This document shows, piece by piece, positions 35,855-44,751 of a DNA stretch of 64,000 bases (its first letter is position 1; the number at the start of each line of letters is the position of its first letter). The DNA comes from an uncultured Bacteroidales bacterium. Lineage in GTDB: Bacteria > Bacteroidota > Bacteroidia > Bacteroidales > Paludibacteraceae. The notes under the pieces are model-generated. The model was not told the DNA's origin and made no database searches. It saw only the letters and a list, made by a program, of their open reading frames with translations. Position numbers and translations under genes: made by a program. The stretch spans positions 53,433-117,432 of the forward strand of contig CACZOA010000050.1 in NCBI GenBank assembly GCA_902782665.1, written 5' to 3'.

Positions 35855-36865
35855 TTAATCTTCATCTTCCGACTCAAGATATTCCTTGATTGATCTTCTC
35901 TTGTCTATAAAGCCTAAAATAATGAAAACGATAAAAAATACTATACCTCCATAAATCAATGACAATGTCAAAATCTTTGGTGATGTTGAAGTAATAGCAA
36001 AATCACGGTTGAAATATACACTTGCCACCTTTTTTTGTAATTCTATCTCACAGTCGAAACTCTTATTTTTCAACTTAAGAATATCATCATGGAACAACTG
36101 ACGATTACTCTCCGACACAATCATAGGGCCATCAATCTGCATCGTTTTCTTTCTATATGCTTCCGAGAAATATTCCTGTCGACGCAATGAATCAAGCACT
36201 CCTGCCTCAGCATTATACTGTACAATCATCTTCTTTAGCATCTCCTGTCTAGAGTCGTAATTTCTCTTAACCTCCTCATTTGTTGAAAGATAATGTACCA
36301 AGCCATATTTAATAGTATCAACCACAGGTAGATCAGAAGTAACTATTTCAATCTGAAGTCGATCATAGATTCTTACTACTGATGTATCTTTTAGATATCT
36401 TCCTTTCTTATCTACCTCAGTAGGAGCCCCAGAATGACGGTCGTCAATCCAAAAGTATGTTGAAACCTTCTTAAGTTTTGATACAGTAGCTATTCCTTCA
36501 GGGGTTGCCTTTCCTGTCTCATCGACAAAACCCATCATTTCTGCCACCTTATTATAATTTTTCTTCTTACAGAACAAATTCAAAGATTCCAATAGGTCAT
36601 CGCAGACATCAGCACTCGTTGATTTCAAAAAGGCTAACGACTCAAGTGTATATTTTGTATAGTAGTTCTCCATAACGCTTTGGCATATTCCTCCACCAAC
36701 TCCTATTAAAAAAGCAATAGTCAAAGCCACTTTCTTCTTCCATGCGAAACGTAATGCATGTTTTACTTTACATTTGAACCACTCTTTGGCTTTTTTACAT
36801 CTTTCATAGAAAGCTCTGAATAGCCATACTAGATCTAATTCTTCATTGTTGTTTTGCTGCTCCAT
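35855..36865 (-). CDS. Wzz-type chain-length determinant-like membrane protein
   Basis: A 336-aa protein with the two-helix topology of polysaccharide co-polymerases: helix 1 at about 49-66 (KVALTIAFLIGVGGGICQSV) and helix 2 at about 298-322 (ILTLSLIYGGIVFFIVFIIL), enclosing a large periplasmic coiled-coil domain. It has a charged cytoplasmic N-terminus with EELDLVWLFRAFYERCKKA, typical of this group in Bacteroidales. It probably governs chain length of a surface polymer. Gaps to neighbours are 25 and 21 bases. Confidence 0.78.
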   Translation of the reverse strand: MEQQNNNEELDLVWLFRAFYERCKKAKEWFKCKVKHALRFAWKKKVALTIAFLIGVGGGICQSVMENYYTKYTLESLAFLKSTSADVCDDLLESLNLFCKKKNYNKVAEMMGFVDETGKATPEGIATVSKLKKVSTYFWIDDRHSGAPTEVDKKGRYLKDTSVVRIYDRLQIEIVTSDLPVVDTIKYGLVHYLSTNEEVKRNYDSRQEMLKKMIVQYNAEAGVLDSLRRQEYFSEAYRKKTMQIDGPMIVSESNRQLFHDDILKLKNKSFDCEIELQKKVASVYFNRDFAITSTSPKILTLSLIYGGIVFFIVFIILGFIDKRRSIKEYLESEDED

Positions 36866-36890
36866 ATTTTTCTTTTTTTGTTATTTTCTT

Positions 36891-38174
36891 CTATTGTTTT
36901 CTTTTCCATCCTTTAATCCACTCCTCTGGATTCTGTAACTCCTTTTCTTTCCATATTTGGAAAAATAGTGTTGTCTTGTTATCATCATTTTCATCCTCAT
37001 AAACACTACCTATTCTGTCGCCTGCCATTACCTTCTGACCTTTCCTTACAAAGATCTTCGTTAAATTTGAGTATACTGAAAGATAATTCCCATGACGCAC
37101 TATTACAGCTGTATTACTACCTGGAACAGAGAACATTTGTGTCACTTCCCCTTCATAAATCGCCTTTGCTACTGCTCCCGCTTCAGATGTACAATAAACA
37201 CCTTTATTGTTTGTCTTCACATGGCGCAAAACTGGATGGAACTGGACACCAAATCTTCCTGTTATATGTGAGCCAGGAAGAGGAGACGGAAGTGTACCTT
37301 TTGATCCTTCAAAAGCTTTATTCTCTGTTTTTATCTGATTTTTAGCTTTTTCATCATTTTTCTTGGCCATACGTTTAGCAGCCTCTTCCGCTTCCTTCTC
37401 AATCAACTCTTTAATCCTCTGATCAAGTTTTTCAGCCGTTGCCTGCTGTTTTGCAAGTTCAGCAGCAAATTCCTTCTCCTTGTTTTTCAAAGATGCAAGA
37501 AGACGGTTTTGCTCATCTTTTTCTTCAATCAGTTTCTGATTTTCAGCCTCACGTTCCTGCACAAGAAGTGTGGATTGCGATTTCTGTTCGGTAAGTTGAG
37601 AACGCTTAACAACTAACTCATCCCTGTTCCTGCCTATCTCATCAGCATGAGTCTTACGCATACTGGCAAAATCCTGTATATAACGGAATCTTCTGTATGC
37701 CTGGCTAAAAGATTCAGCAGAAAGCACAAACATCAGCTTGCTATACGATGAATTTTTCACGTATGCATGATAAATCAAGTCAACATATTTTTCCTTGTTG
37801 CTTGCATACTCAAGTTCCAATCTTAGAATATCTCTTTCAAGAGACGTGATATTTTCCTGAAGTGACTGTATCTCCACATTTTTATTTTGAATCAGTCTGC
37901 TTCTCTCTTCAATTCCCTGGTCAAGACGAGATACCTCACGCATGGCTTTTTTTGTGGAAAGCTGAGTGTTTTTCAAACTATCTTGAGCACGTTTAAGGTT
38001 CTTCTGCACCTTCTCCTGCTCATTTTTCAGAGAATTGATGCTTTTAGATGTTTTTGTTTTGGACGTTTGAGCTGATTTTTTCTGGCTCCAAACTGGAGTA
38101 GACGAAGATATGCCAACACCGACAATAAGTGTCAACATAAGTTTAACCAGCGTTTTTTTACTTCCACGAAACAT
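36891..38174 (-). CDS. EnvC-like murein hydrolase activator with degenerate LytM domain
   Basis: A 427-aa exported protein. It has a signal peptide (about 1-30), a long coiled coil (about 40-275) and a C-terminal LytM/M23 domain (about 300-425). The LytM fold is clear (ITGRFGVQFHPVLRHVKTNN, GEVTQMFSVPGSNTAVIVRH), but the zinc ligands are gone: HxxxD reads NKGVY and the final HxH reads TLFFQ. This is the EnvC pattern, in which the domain activates a cell-wall amidase instead of cutting peptidoglycan. It lies in the dut-aroA run. Confidence 0.88.
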   Translation of the reverse strand: MFRGSKKTLVKLMLTLIVGVGISSSTPVWSQKKSAQTSKTKTSKSINSLKNEQEKVQKNLKRAQDSLKNTQLSTKKAMREVSRLDQGIEERSRLIQNKNVEIQSLQENITSLERDILRLELEYASNKEKYVDLIYHAYVKNSSYSKLMFVLSAESFSQAYRRFRYIQDFASMRKTHADEIGRNRDELVVKRSQLTEQKSQSTLLVQEREAENQKLIEEKDEQNRLLASLKNKEKEFAAELAKQQATAEKLDQRIKELIEKEAEEAAKRMAKKNDEKAKNQIKTENKAFEGSKGTLPSPLPGSHITGRFGVQFHPVLRHVKTNNKGVYCTSEAGAVAKAIYEGEVTQMFSVPGSNTAVIVRHGNYLSVYSNLTKIFVRKGQKVMAGDRIGSVYEDENDDNKTTLFFQIWKEKELQNPEEWIKGWKRKQ

Positions 38175-38205
38175 CTTGTGTCTTCCTTACCTATAATTAG
38201 ATTGA

Positions 38206-38982
38206 TTAGTAAGTCTTCAAAAATTCATCCATTGAAATTCTCTGGTAAGATGTAGGTATCTTCACCTCAAAATTTCTATCCTTGTCAAGCTCAATATTCT
38301 CCACTGTCATAGTGATATCACGTCTAACCGTTCCTTTCTTTATCGATAAAAACGTAGTACGTGGAAAACGAATGTTCTTAACATTGAAGTAGTCAGAATA
38401 ACGCCACTCTGTGAAATAATCGTAACCAATACTTATCGAACCTGAAGACAACTCTTTGCTTGAATTATACTCAAACTCCTGAAGTACATTTCCCTTGGTA
38501 CGCGTCAACTTGACACGTCCGTTCATTTCCGTCGCTCCAAAATCAGAAGACTTAGGAAAATAATCCTCACCATAAAGGAACAAACGATTTGTAAGAATTG
38601 CCTCAAAAGCCGAATAATTCAAATCCATTCCTTTCTTTCGCATCTCATCATATGTGACAGAAACAAACTTCTTATCCACACGATTGATCATTATGACTCC
38701 CGTCTTATTGATAGCGATCCTGAAAAACTCCATACCTGGCAGTGGCATGATAGAACAGATAATCACACTATCACGGGCAATACGAATAGAACCGGATGAA
38801 TTCAACTCTGTACCTGCAAGAGTCAATGAAAACGACATCTTATCAATACTTAAAGTCCGAAAGACATCGCTCTTTGTAGAAACACGGGCAGTTTCTGTTG
38901 TTGTGTCATTCTTTTTAGTTTTACACGATGAAATAGATAAACACACCGCTAAAGCCAAAAATATTTTTACAATTTTCTGCAT
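38206..38982 (-). CDS. DUF4292 family lipoprotein
   Basis: A 258-aa lipoprotein with signal LALAVCLSISSC (lipid-attached Cys about residue 20) and a LolA/LolB-like beta-sheet pattern (KMSFSLTLAGTELNSSGSIR, IMPLPGMEFFRIAINKTGVI, VKLTRTKGNVLQEFEY). DUF4292 proteins are conserved in Bacteroidota between a TPR protein and the EnvC-like gene, as here. A role in outer-membrane lipoprotein or lipid handling is inferred from the fold similarity only. Confidence 0.85.
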   Translation of the reverse strand: MQKIVKIFLALAVCLSISSCKTKKNDTTTETARVSTKSDVFRTLSIDKMSFSLTLAGTELNSSGSIRIARDSVIICSIMPLPGMEFFRIAINKTGVIMINRVDKKFVSVTYDEMRKKGMDLNYSAFEAILTNRLFLYGEDYFPKSSDFGATEMNGRVKLTRTKGNVLQEFEYNSSKELSSGSISIGYDYFTEWRYSDYFNVKNIRFPRTTFLSIKKGTVRRDITMTVENIELDKDRNFEVKIPTSYQRISMDEFLKTY

Positions 38983-38998
38983 ATTAATCGAAGTTATA

Positions 38999-40753
38999 TT
39001 ATTCTACATATATTCCCGACGCCTTCTTTTTAAGGTTTTCCGACGGTTTTATATTCATCTTTGCACAAACGGTAAAAGCTTTATTCCATTGTTCACGAGC
39101 TTTATCGATATTTCCAATTTTATAAAGAATATCTCCATAATGCTCCAACAATTCAGCATTGTCCTCACGTACTTTGGATAATGCCTGCTCTATATAAAGA
39201 AGAGCCATCTGATAATCTCCCTTCTTAAAATATACCCATGCATATGTATCAAGAAAAACTGCGCTATTAGGATCAACGCTTACAGTCTTTCCACTCATTC
39301 TCTCCGCTTTATCCAAATCTATTCCCTTTACCGCAAGCATATAGGCATAATTATTAAGCACAGACACTGCATTTGGATTCAAAGCAAGAGCCTCCTCATA
39401 TACGTTCATCGCTTTGGTGGTATCTCCCATTGCCATATTTATATCACCAATCTCACCAAGAATACCTGATGCAAGATAGATATCCGTAGGCTTTGCTATT
39501 TCGGCTGCCTTACGCAAATATGGTTCACCATTAACAGAATCACCTTTCAAATAGTAAAGTCTGCCCAAACGGTAAGCGAAATCACTATTGTTTGGGAAAT
39601 AGCCCGCCGCTTTCTTTAGTTTCTCCTCTGCTAAAGGAAGATTATTGTCGACGGCATATTTAAGAATCAGAGTATTCCACATATCCTCCTGATACGGATC
39701 GGCCTCCAAACTTTTTTCGATTAAATTGTAAGCCTCTTCCGTACGACCATTGGCAGAAAGATAATCAACAAGCAAAGCATAAGTCGACGATTCATGAGGA
39801 TACATATCTATCAATTTGCGAAGACGTGTCTCCGTCACAAGATAACGCGATGTGCTGTCAAGCCAAAGAGTGGCAGGGACTGCCATCTTCTGTTCATATT
39901 CAATGTCTCGGCTTTCCAACACAGGATCAAGATACTTGTCTGCCTTTTTTAAGTTACGCTTTTTTGCAATGTAAAACATACACATTTCATAACGCATAAC
40001 ACCACTGTCAGGCATTTTTTTCAATCCATTCTTCAACGTCTTCTCCACATTCCTGATATCACCAAGATATGAATAAGCGTCAGCTTTTGCTTTTATATAC
40101 TCTGGCTCTGCAGGATATGCGGCAATTAGTTTGTCATACTCCGCAATCGCTTTTTTTGTATTGTGAAAACCAGAAATCCAATTTGCGAATTTATACTTTG
40201 TGATGTCAAGCGACATTCCAACCTGTTTTTCTAACTCATCCAATGCAGCAAGAGCCTCCTTTGCCTGACGATTTTCTCCGTACAAAGAAGCAAGGCTCAT
40301 CAAATAATAATTCTTATCCGGACGCAAAGCATGAATTTTCTCTGCATAATGGATAGCTTTTGGCAAATCCTTCATCTCATAAGAAAGATTCATTGCCATA
40401 TCAATATACGAAGATTCTGTAGAGTCGAGGCTGATTGCCAACTCTATCTCCTTCATTGCGTCAGGTAGACGGTTGTATGTGACATTGACACGGGCTTTTT
40501 CAAAATGGATCTGAGGATTCATCGGATAAATATCCTCACATTTCCCCAGACAATAAAGCACGCTATCATACTTTTGAATCTGCTTATATCGTAAAGCTTC
40601 ATAAAAGTAATAATTAAAGGCAGCATCAGGATTTTTTTGACTAAACTCTAAAGTCGTCTCCGTCTGCTTTAGATCCTGCACAGAATGCTTGATCGCAGAC
40701 GCAGAAAGCATCGAAAACAAAAAAGCGGATATGACAAATAAGTTCTTCTTCAT
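38999..40753 (-). CDS. Periplasmic tetratricopeptide repeat protein
   Basis: A 584-aa exported protein with a signal peptide (1-20, NLFVISAFLFSMLSASA) followed by TPR units along the whole length. Examples are NPQIHFEKARVNVTYNRLPDAMKEIEL, AEPEYIKAKADAYSYLGD, and near the end LNPNAVSVLNNYAYMLAVKG and YAWVYFKKGDYQMALLYIEQAL. It probably works as a scaffold in envelope assembly. It is conserved next to dut (17 bases) and the DUF4292 gene (16 bases) in Bacteroidales. Confidence 0.9.
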   Translation of the reverse strand: MKKNLFVISAFLFSMLSASAIKHSVQDLKQTETTLEFSQKNPDAAFNYYFYEALRYKQIQKYDSVLYCLGKCEDIYPMNPQIHFEKARVNVTYNRLPDAMKEIELAISLDSTESSYIDMAMNLSYEMKDLPKAIHYAEKIHALRPDKNYYLMSLASLYGENRQAKEALAALDELEKQVGMSLDITKYKFANWISGFHNTKKAIAEYDKLIAAYPAEPEYIKAKADAYSYLGDIRNVEKTLKNGLKKMPDSGVMRYEMCMFYIAKKRNLKKADKYLDPVLESRDIEYEQKMAVPATLWLDSTSRYLVTETRLRKLIDMYPHESSTYALLVDYLSANGRTEEAYNLIEKSLEADPYQEDMWNTLILKYAVDNNLPLAEEKLKKAAGYFPNNSDFAYRLGRLYYLKGDSVNGEPYLRKAAEIAKPTDIYLASGILGEIGDINMAMGDTTKAMNVYEEALALNPNAVSVLNNYAYMLAVKGIDLDKAERMSGKTVSVDPNSAVFLDTYAWVYFKKGDYQMALLYIEQALSKVREDNAELLEHYGDILYKIGNIDKAREQWNKAFTVCAKMNIKPSENLKKKASGIYVE

Positions 40754-40770
40754 CTCATTTACCTGAATTG

Positions 40771-41211
40771 TTAAATACCAGTATGGCCAAAACCACCTTC
40801 TCCACGCTCTGTTTCAGAAAGATCGTTCACTTCCTTCCAAGAAACGATTTCATATTTTGCAATAACCATCTGACATATCCTGTCTCCATCATTGACAGTG
40901 AAATCAACATTGGAATGATTAATCAATATTACTCCAATCTCACCTCGATAGTCAGAATCAATGGTGCCCGGACTGTTAAGCACCGTGATACCATGCTTAA
41001 GAGCCAAACCACTTCTTGGACGCACCTGAGCTTCATAACCAATTGGAAGAGCTATAGATATACCAGTAGGAATCAAACAACGTTCTCCAGGAGCAATCAC
41101 AACAGGTGCTGAAATAGAGGCACACAAATCAAATCCTGCTGATCCCGCAGTAGCATACTTGGGTAATTCTCTGTTGGAACCGCCAACTCTCTTAATCTCA
41201 ACTTCTACCAT
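40771..41211 (-). CDS. dut: dUTP diphosphatase
   Basis: A 146-aa trimeric dUTPase that hydrolyses dUTP to dUMP. All five family motifs are present: [47 protein letters not shown] and the C-terminal arm [11 protein letters not shown]. It is the first gene of a seven-gene leftward run ending at aroA. Confidence 0.97.
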   Translation of the reverse strand: MVEVEIKRVGGSNRELPKYATAGSAGFDLCASISAPVVIAPGERCLIPTGISIALPIGYEAQVRPRSGLALKHGITVLNSPGTIDSDYRGEIGVILINHSNVDFTVNDGDRICQMVIAKYEIVSWKEVNDLSETERGEGGFGHTGI

Positions 41212-41553
41212 ATTGCGTTTTTAAGCTGTTTAGAAAGCGAATATAACATTTTTTTCCGTTATATTATGTGAATAGAAACTAATTTTTGAATTGAGTCAAA
41301 AACAGGTATGATACAAAAATCATATATATTTTCGAAAATGGCGATTTCATCGGATTTTTTATACTAGTTAGTATTCAATATATGAAAATCGATTCTTTTA
41401 ATAGAAGATATATGTAAAGTTCTTTTATCGATATGGATTCATAAAAGGAAGACGGTGCTCAATTGATTATGAGTACCGTCTTCTTCTTTAGTTGATAACA
41501 ATAGTGGCAACTCATCAGATTGCCATCAAAAAACAATTAAATCCTTTTATACC
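41212..41553. other. Non-coding spacer upstream of dut
   Basis: It contains the terminator at 41448-41483 and an AT-rich stretch with short inverted repeats (for example ATATAAC/GTTATAT near 41240-41266). No open frame or consensus promoter was recognised. Confidence 0.6.
41448..41483 (-). terminator. Terminator of the glycoside hydrolase gene
   Basis: GAAGACGGT (41448-41456) pairs with ACCGTCTTC (41475-41483); CTCA/TGAG extends the stem after a one-base mismatch. On the minus strand CCTTTTAT follows. Confidence 0.75.
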
Positions 41554-43509
41554 CTAATCGACAACAACTTTCAAAACAAACTTCGAAGACTTAAGGATAT
41601 ATGTGCCATTGGCAAAACCTTTATCCTTTAACTTCTTAGAAATACCCATTTGATTTGACGTCATTTCTCCATATTTTCTTCCATTTGAATCATAGATCTC
41701 AAATGTTTGTGTTTCGCTGGCATCAATAAGATCAACAGATGTAGGATCATATTCTACAAATACAAACTTATCGATATTGATCCAATCTCCCACTATATTC
41801 ATACGTAATGAATGTTCTCCTTGTGGCAGCTTAGTCAATGTGCGAGTCTTTGTTTCCAGATAACTCTCCCAATCATTATCGTTAGGAGCTGTTTGAAGCA
41901 TATCCGTGATATTCTCTCCATCTAACAATAGTTGGACTCCCGACTGCTCACCACCAGAAGACAATATAGCAGTGATGTCATAGTATGCCTCCTTCTCAAC
42001 ATTTACTGTGTAGTCGAGCCACTCATCTTTCTGAGCATAACCAACAGCATATTCATTCTGTTTGTCTTTCAACGCATACACGTCTACTCCTGTCTCCAAA
42101 CGATATCCTTCTCCACGATTCTGCTTATCTTTATCATAATAAGCCACGCCTGCGCTTCCGTTATCAAAATGCTCCGCCTCAATTGTTCCAGGAATAGAAA
42201 GGGCCTTATCCAAAAATGGAGTTCTTGGCACAACCTCACCAGGAACGATATATAGACGGTAGGCATAGAGTTTGCTTGTCACATTCACCGGCACGACAAT
42301 TTTTCCATTATTGACCGTGTAAATGTCTGTCGCAAGAGTTTGCGGACCAGCCACAGCCTTATCCTTGTTCTCCCAAGTAACAACCTCCGTTGTGACCTCG
42401 ACCTCACTACCCATCCACTCAGGAATACCATCGATAGTAACGTCGACTGAACCTGTATTATTTCCTCCCAAAATAATGCTTGCCTCACGCATCTTCTTGT
42501 TTACAGCGGCAAAGCCATCCAATCCTTCGCTTCTATCATTTGGTGGAGTGACAGAAGCCATGTACCCTTCCATGTCGCCATACCATTTATATAGATGCCA
42601 TCCTCCACCCTTTTCATTGCTTGGTGTAAGAATACTTCCCAATCGACCGGGATATTGAGTAAACCACCATGAGATTGTAGCACTCTCTATTTTGTAACGT
42701 TCAAATTTTGCGATGAACGGAACAGAATAACCGGGACAACCCTCAAATTTTTGTGTATTGGCATCTGATCCAGCACAATACTCATTTATACAGATAGGCA
42801 GATCCGGCAAATTATATTTCTTTTCAAGCTTCTTTATATTCTCGACGGCACCAGGAATACCACCACTTCCCCACTGATGCCAACAAATAATATCAGGCAC
42901 ACAATTATTCTCCGTACAGAACTTCAAAAATTTATCCATTCTATCCTCATTATAGTAGGAAATAGCAGGGCCGACTAAAGGCATATCAGGATCAAGCTGA
43001 CGAAGCTTTTCGTATGTTGGTTTCCACACCGTGGAATAGAAATCACCATTCGATGAGTTCCATGTGCCATCAGGCTCATTCCATATCACATAACTGTGAT
43101 AATTGTTAAGTCCAGATGCCTTCTTTCTGCGGACACACTCCTCCACCTGAGAAAGCCAAGAGTCAAGGCCAGGCCATTTGTAAGGCCAGTTAGGAAGGAT
43201 GTCAGGAAGCGTGATCTGCACTTGAGCATCCGTACCCTTCAATCTCTCCGCTACCTTGATAGCATCACCATAAGGATGCTGGTTGCCTTGTCCGCCTGCA
43301 CCGGGCTGACAGAACATTCTGCACTTCAAAGGTCCGATCATAGCATTGATGTCGACGGGATACTGCTCCGTCACACCATAGAGAGCACCAGATGCACAAT
43401 GAGTAACTTGGCGAATACTGTCTGAAAGATTCACCTTTAAATTGAAATCAGCCGCAAACGACGTAATTCCACATGTTAATGCAATAGTAGTTAAAAGTCT
43501 AGTTTTCAT
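41554..43509 (-). CDS. Secreted clan GH-A glycoside hydrolase with CBM6 and type IX-like C-terminus
   Basis: A 651-aa exported enzyme with signal peptide 1-20 (TRLLTTIALTCGITSFA). Residues 30-345 form a TIM-barrel hydrolase of clan GH-A: the acid/base is E145 in YVIWNEPDGTW and the nucleophile E243 in ICINEYCAG. It is GH39-like in pattern but not assigned to a family with certainty. A beta domain (about 350-440) precedes a CBM6-like module (about 450-595, IPGTIEAEHFDNG, EWLDYTVNV, DWINIDKFVF). The last 50 residues (EIYDSNGRKYGEMTSN, GTYILKSSKFVLKVVVD) resemble a type IX sorting signal. There are no SusC/SusD partners nearby. Confidence 0.82.
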   Translation of the reverse strand: MKTRLLTTIALTCGITSFAADFNLKVNLSDSIRQVTHCASGALYGVTEQYPVDINAMIGPLKCRMFCQPGAGGQGNQHPYGDAIKVAERLKGTDAQVQITLPDILPNWPYKWPGLDSWLSQVEECVRRKKASGLNNYHSYVIWNEPDGTWNSSNGDFYSTVWKPTYEKLRQLDPDMPLVGPAISYYNEDRMDKFLKFCTENNCVPDIICWHQWGSGGIPGAVENIKKLEKKYNLPDLPICINEYCAGSDANTQKFEGCPGYSVPFIAKFERYKIESATISWWFTQYPGRLGSILTPSNEKGGGWHLYKWYGDMEGYMASVTPPNDRSEGLDGFAAVNKKMREASIILGGNNTGSVDVTIDGIPEWMGSEVEVTTEVVTWENKDKAVAGPQTLATDIYTVNNGKIVVPVNVTSKLYAYRLYIVPGEVVPRTPFLDKALSIPGTIEAEHFDNGSAGVAYYDKDKQNRGEGYRLETGVDVYALKDKQNEYAVGYAQKDEWLDYTVNVEKEAYYDITAILSSGGEQSGVQLLLDGENITDMLQTAPNDNDWESYLETKTRTLTKLPQGEHSLRMNIVGDWINIDKFVFVEYDPTSVDLIDASETQTFEIYDSNGRKYGEMTSNQMGISKKLKDKGFANGTYILKSSKFVLKVVVD

Positions 43510-43639
43510 GTCATCATAATTAGATTCTGGCAGTAAAAATAGACAAAAGAACCATTAACCAGGGTAGGGAAAAATCTCAAACAGGAAAGACAAATGTTTT
43601 GTGTAGTGATAAAAGGGGTTTTGTTAAGAACAAATCTTA

Positions 43640-44557
43640 TCAAAAGCCCCAAACAAACCGTGAAAAATCTCTTATTAGGTCAGACAAAGGAAAATATAGC
43701 AATATAGATGCCACATTAGCAAGAAAAGCGACTCCCCATGCCTTTAGTTTGTAATGTTCACATGTCTTTGATAATTTACGAGAATAAATTATACTTTCAA
43801 AAATCCAGACTAATGGTTCCAAAACTATTAAAAGAAAACCATATCCTATAACTTCGTATGTGCCTGGTCGTACATTAGCAATTCCTAAAATAAGGAAATT
43901 CATCAATAAATTAGTAAAGACATTGGTAATAGCAACGATACGGACATCTCGCTTGTTACGATAGAAAATCCAAAATACAAATGATTCTATCAAAACTGTG
44001 AGAATCATCACCAAAATAAATTGTGTAATGAGAATCTTATCATCGTATGATTCTTCTGTTATTTCTTGAGAAGGATCATCCGGAATAATGTATTTAGAAT
44101 AACCACCATATGGAACAGGTTCAATATAAACCTTCTCTGATTTCGGATAATAAACAACCATTAATCTATTGACATCATTAGATATAAGGCCATTGGTACG
44201 TGTATTAAAACGACATATTTGAGAAGAAGAGTGTTTTAGCCTATTCAAATCAATACGATGAAACGCAGAAATAACACTATCCTCAAAACTCATTTTGACA
44301 GTCGGCTCAAAAACAACATCTTGCTCTGTTTGAACAACTCCTTTTAAAACATGCAGAATCTTACTGCCTTTCAACCAATCGAAATCATCCAGTGAAAATA
44401 TGCCTGCAGACAAATGTCTTTCTTTATTGTCTTTTGTTTTTATATTAACATAGTTGACATACAGATCCTCATTAAGAACCACAGAACTGTTCTCCGAAAC
44501 CAACAATTGTTCCGTTTTATTGTTCGCGTTGTTGACGAAGGTAGCACCTCTTCTCAC
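43640..44557 (-). CDS. 5'-truncated protein: autotransporter passenger-type repeat fused to a membrane domain
   Basis: The first possible start is GTG at 44557, giving 305 aa. Homology-like sequence continues in frame for about 50 codons further upstream, to a stop at 44717-44719, with no start codon: FLGKYIVSNGVLKLNTENAI and GPKGVEVRRGATFVNN match the passenger-associated transport repeat (PATR) of autotransporters. The C-terminal 150 residues have about four transmembrane helices (QFILVMILTVLIESFVFWIF, NVFTNLLMNFLILGIANV, IGYGFLLIVLEPLVWIFESI, AFLANVASILLYFPL). The break lies exactly at the terminator of the OmpA gene. It is probably a deletion remnant; function unknown. Confidence 0.55.
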   Translation of the reverse strand: MRRGATFVNNANNKTEQLLVSENSSVVLNEDLYVNYVNIKTKDNKERHLSAGIFSLDDFDWLKGSKILHVLKGVVQTEQDVVFEPTVKMSFEDSVISAFHRIDLNRLKHSSSQICRFNTRTNGLISNDVNRLMVVYYPKSEKVYIEPVPYGGYSKYIIPDDPSQEITEESYDDKILITQFILVMILTVLIESFVFWIFYRNKRDVRIVAITNVFTNLLMNFLILGIANVRPGTYEVIGYGFLLIVLEPLVWIFESIIYSRKLSKTCEHYKLKAWGVAFLANVASILLYFPLSDLIRDFSRFVWGF

Positions 44558-44698
44558 TTCGACACCCTTCGGTCCTATAGCATTTTCAGTGTTTAATTTT
44601 AGAACTCCATTTGAAACGATGTATTTGCCAAGGAAAGAGTTAGCCGATATATTAATATCAAGATCACCTTGATGAGTCTTGATAATAGCTCCAAAAAC

Positions 44699-44730
44699 AG
44701 AAAGAGACGCAATTTCTCACGTCTCTTTCT
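44699..44730 (-). terminator. Intrinsic terminator of the OmpA/TSP3 gene
   Basis: AGAAAGAGACG (44699-44709) pairs perfectly with CGTCTCTTTCT (44720-44730), an 11-pair stem with a 10-base loop, then TG and a T-run on the minus strand. Confidence 0.8.
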
Positions 44731-44751
44731 ATAGGATATTATAAAAACTCA

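Noticed and set aside
41212-41553. Possible riboswitch or small RNA upstream of dut
   Set aside because: Only short AT-rich inverted repeats and a terminator belonging to the neighbouring gene are seen; no known riboswitch core was recognised.
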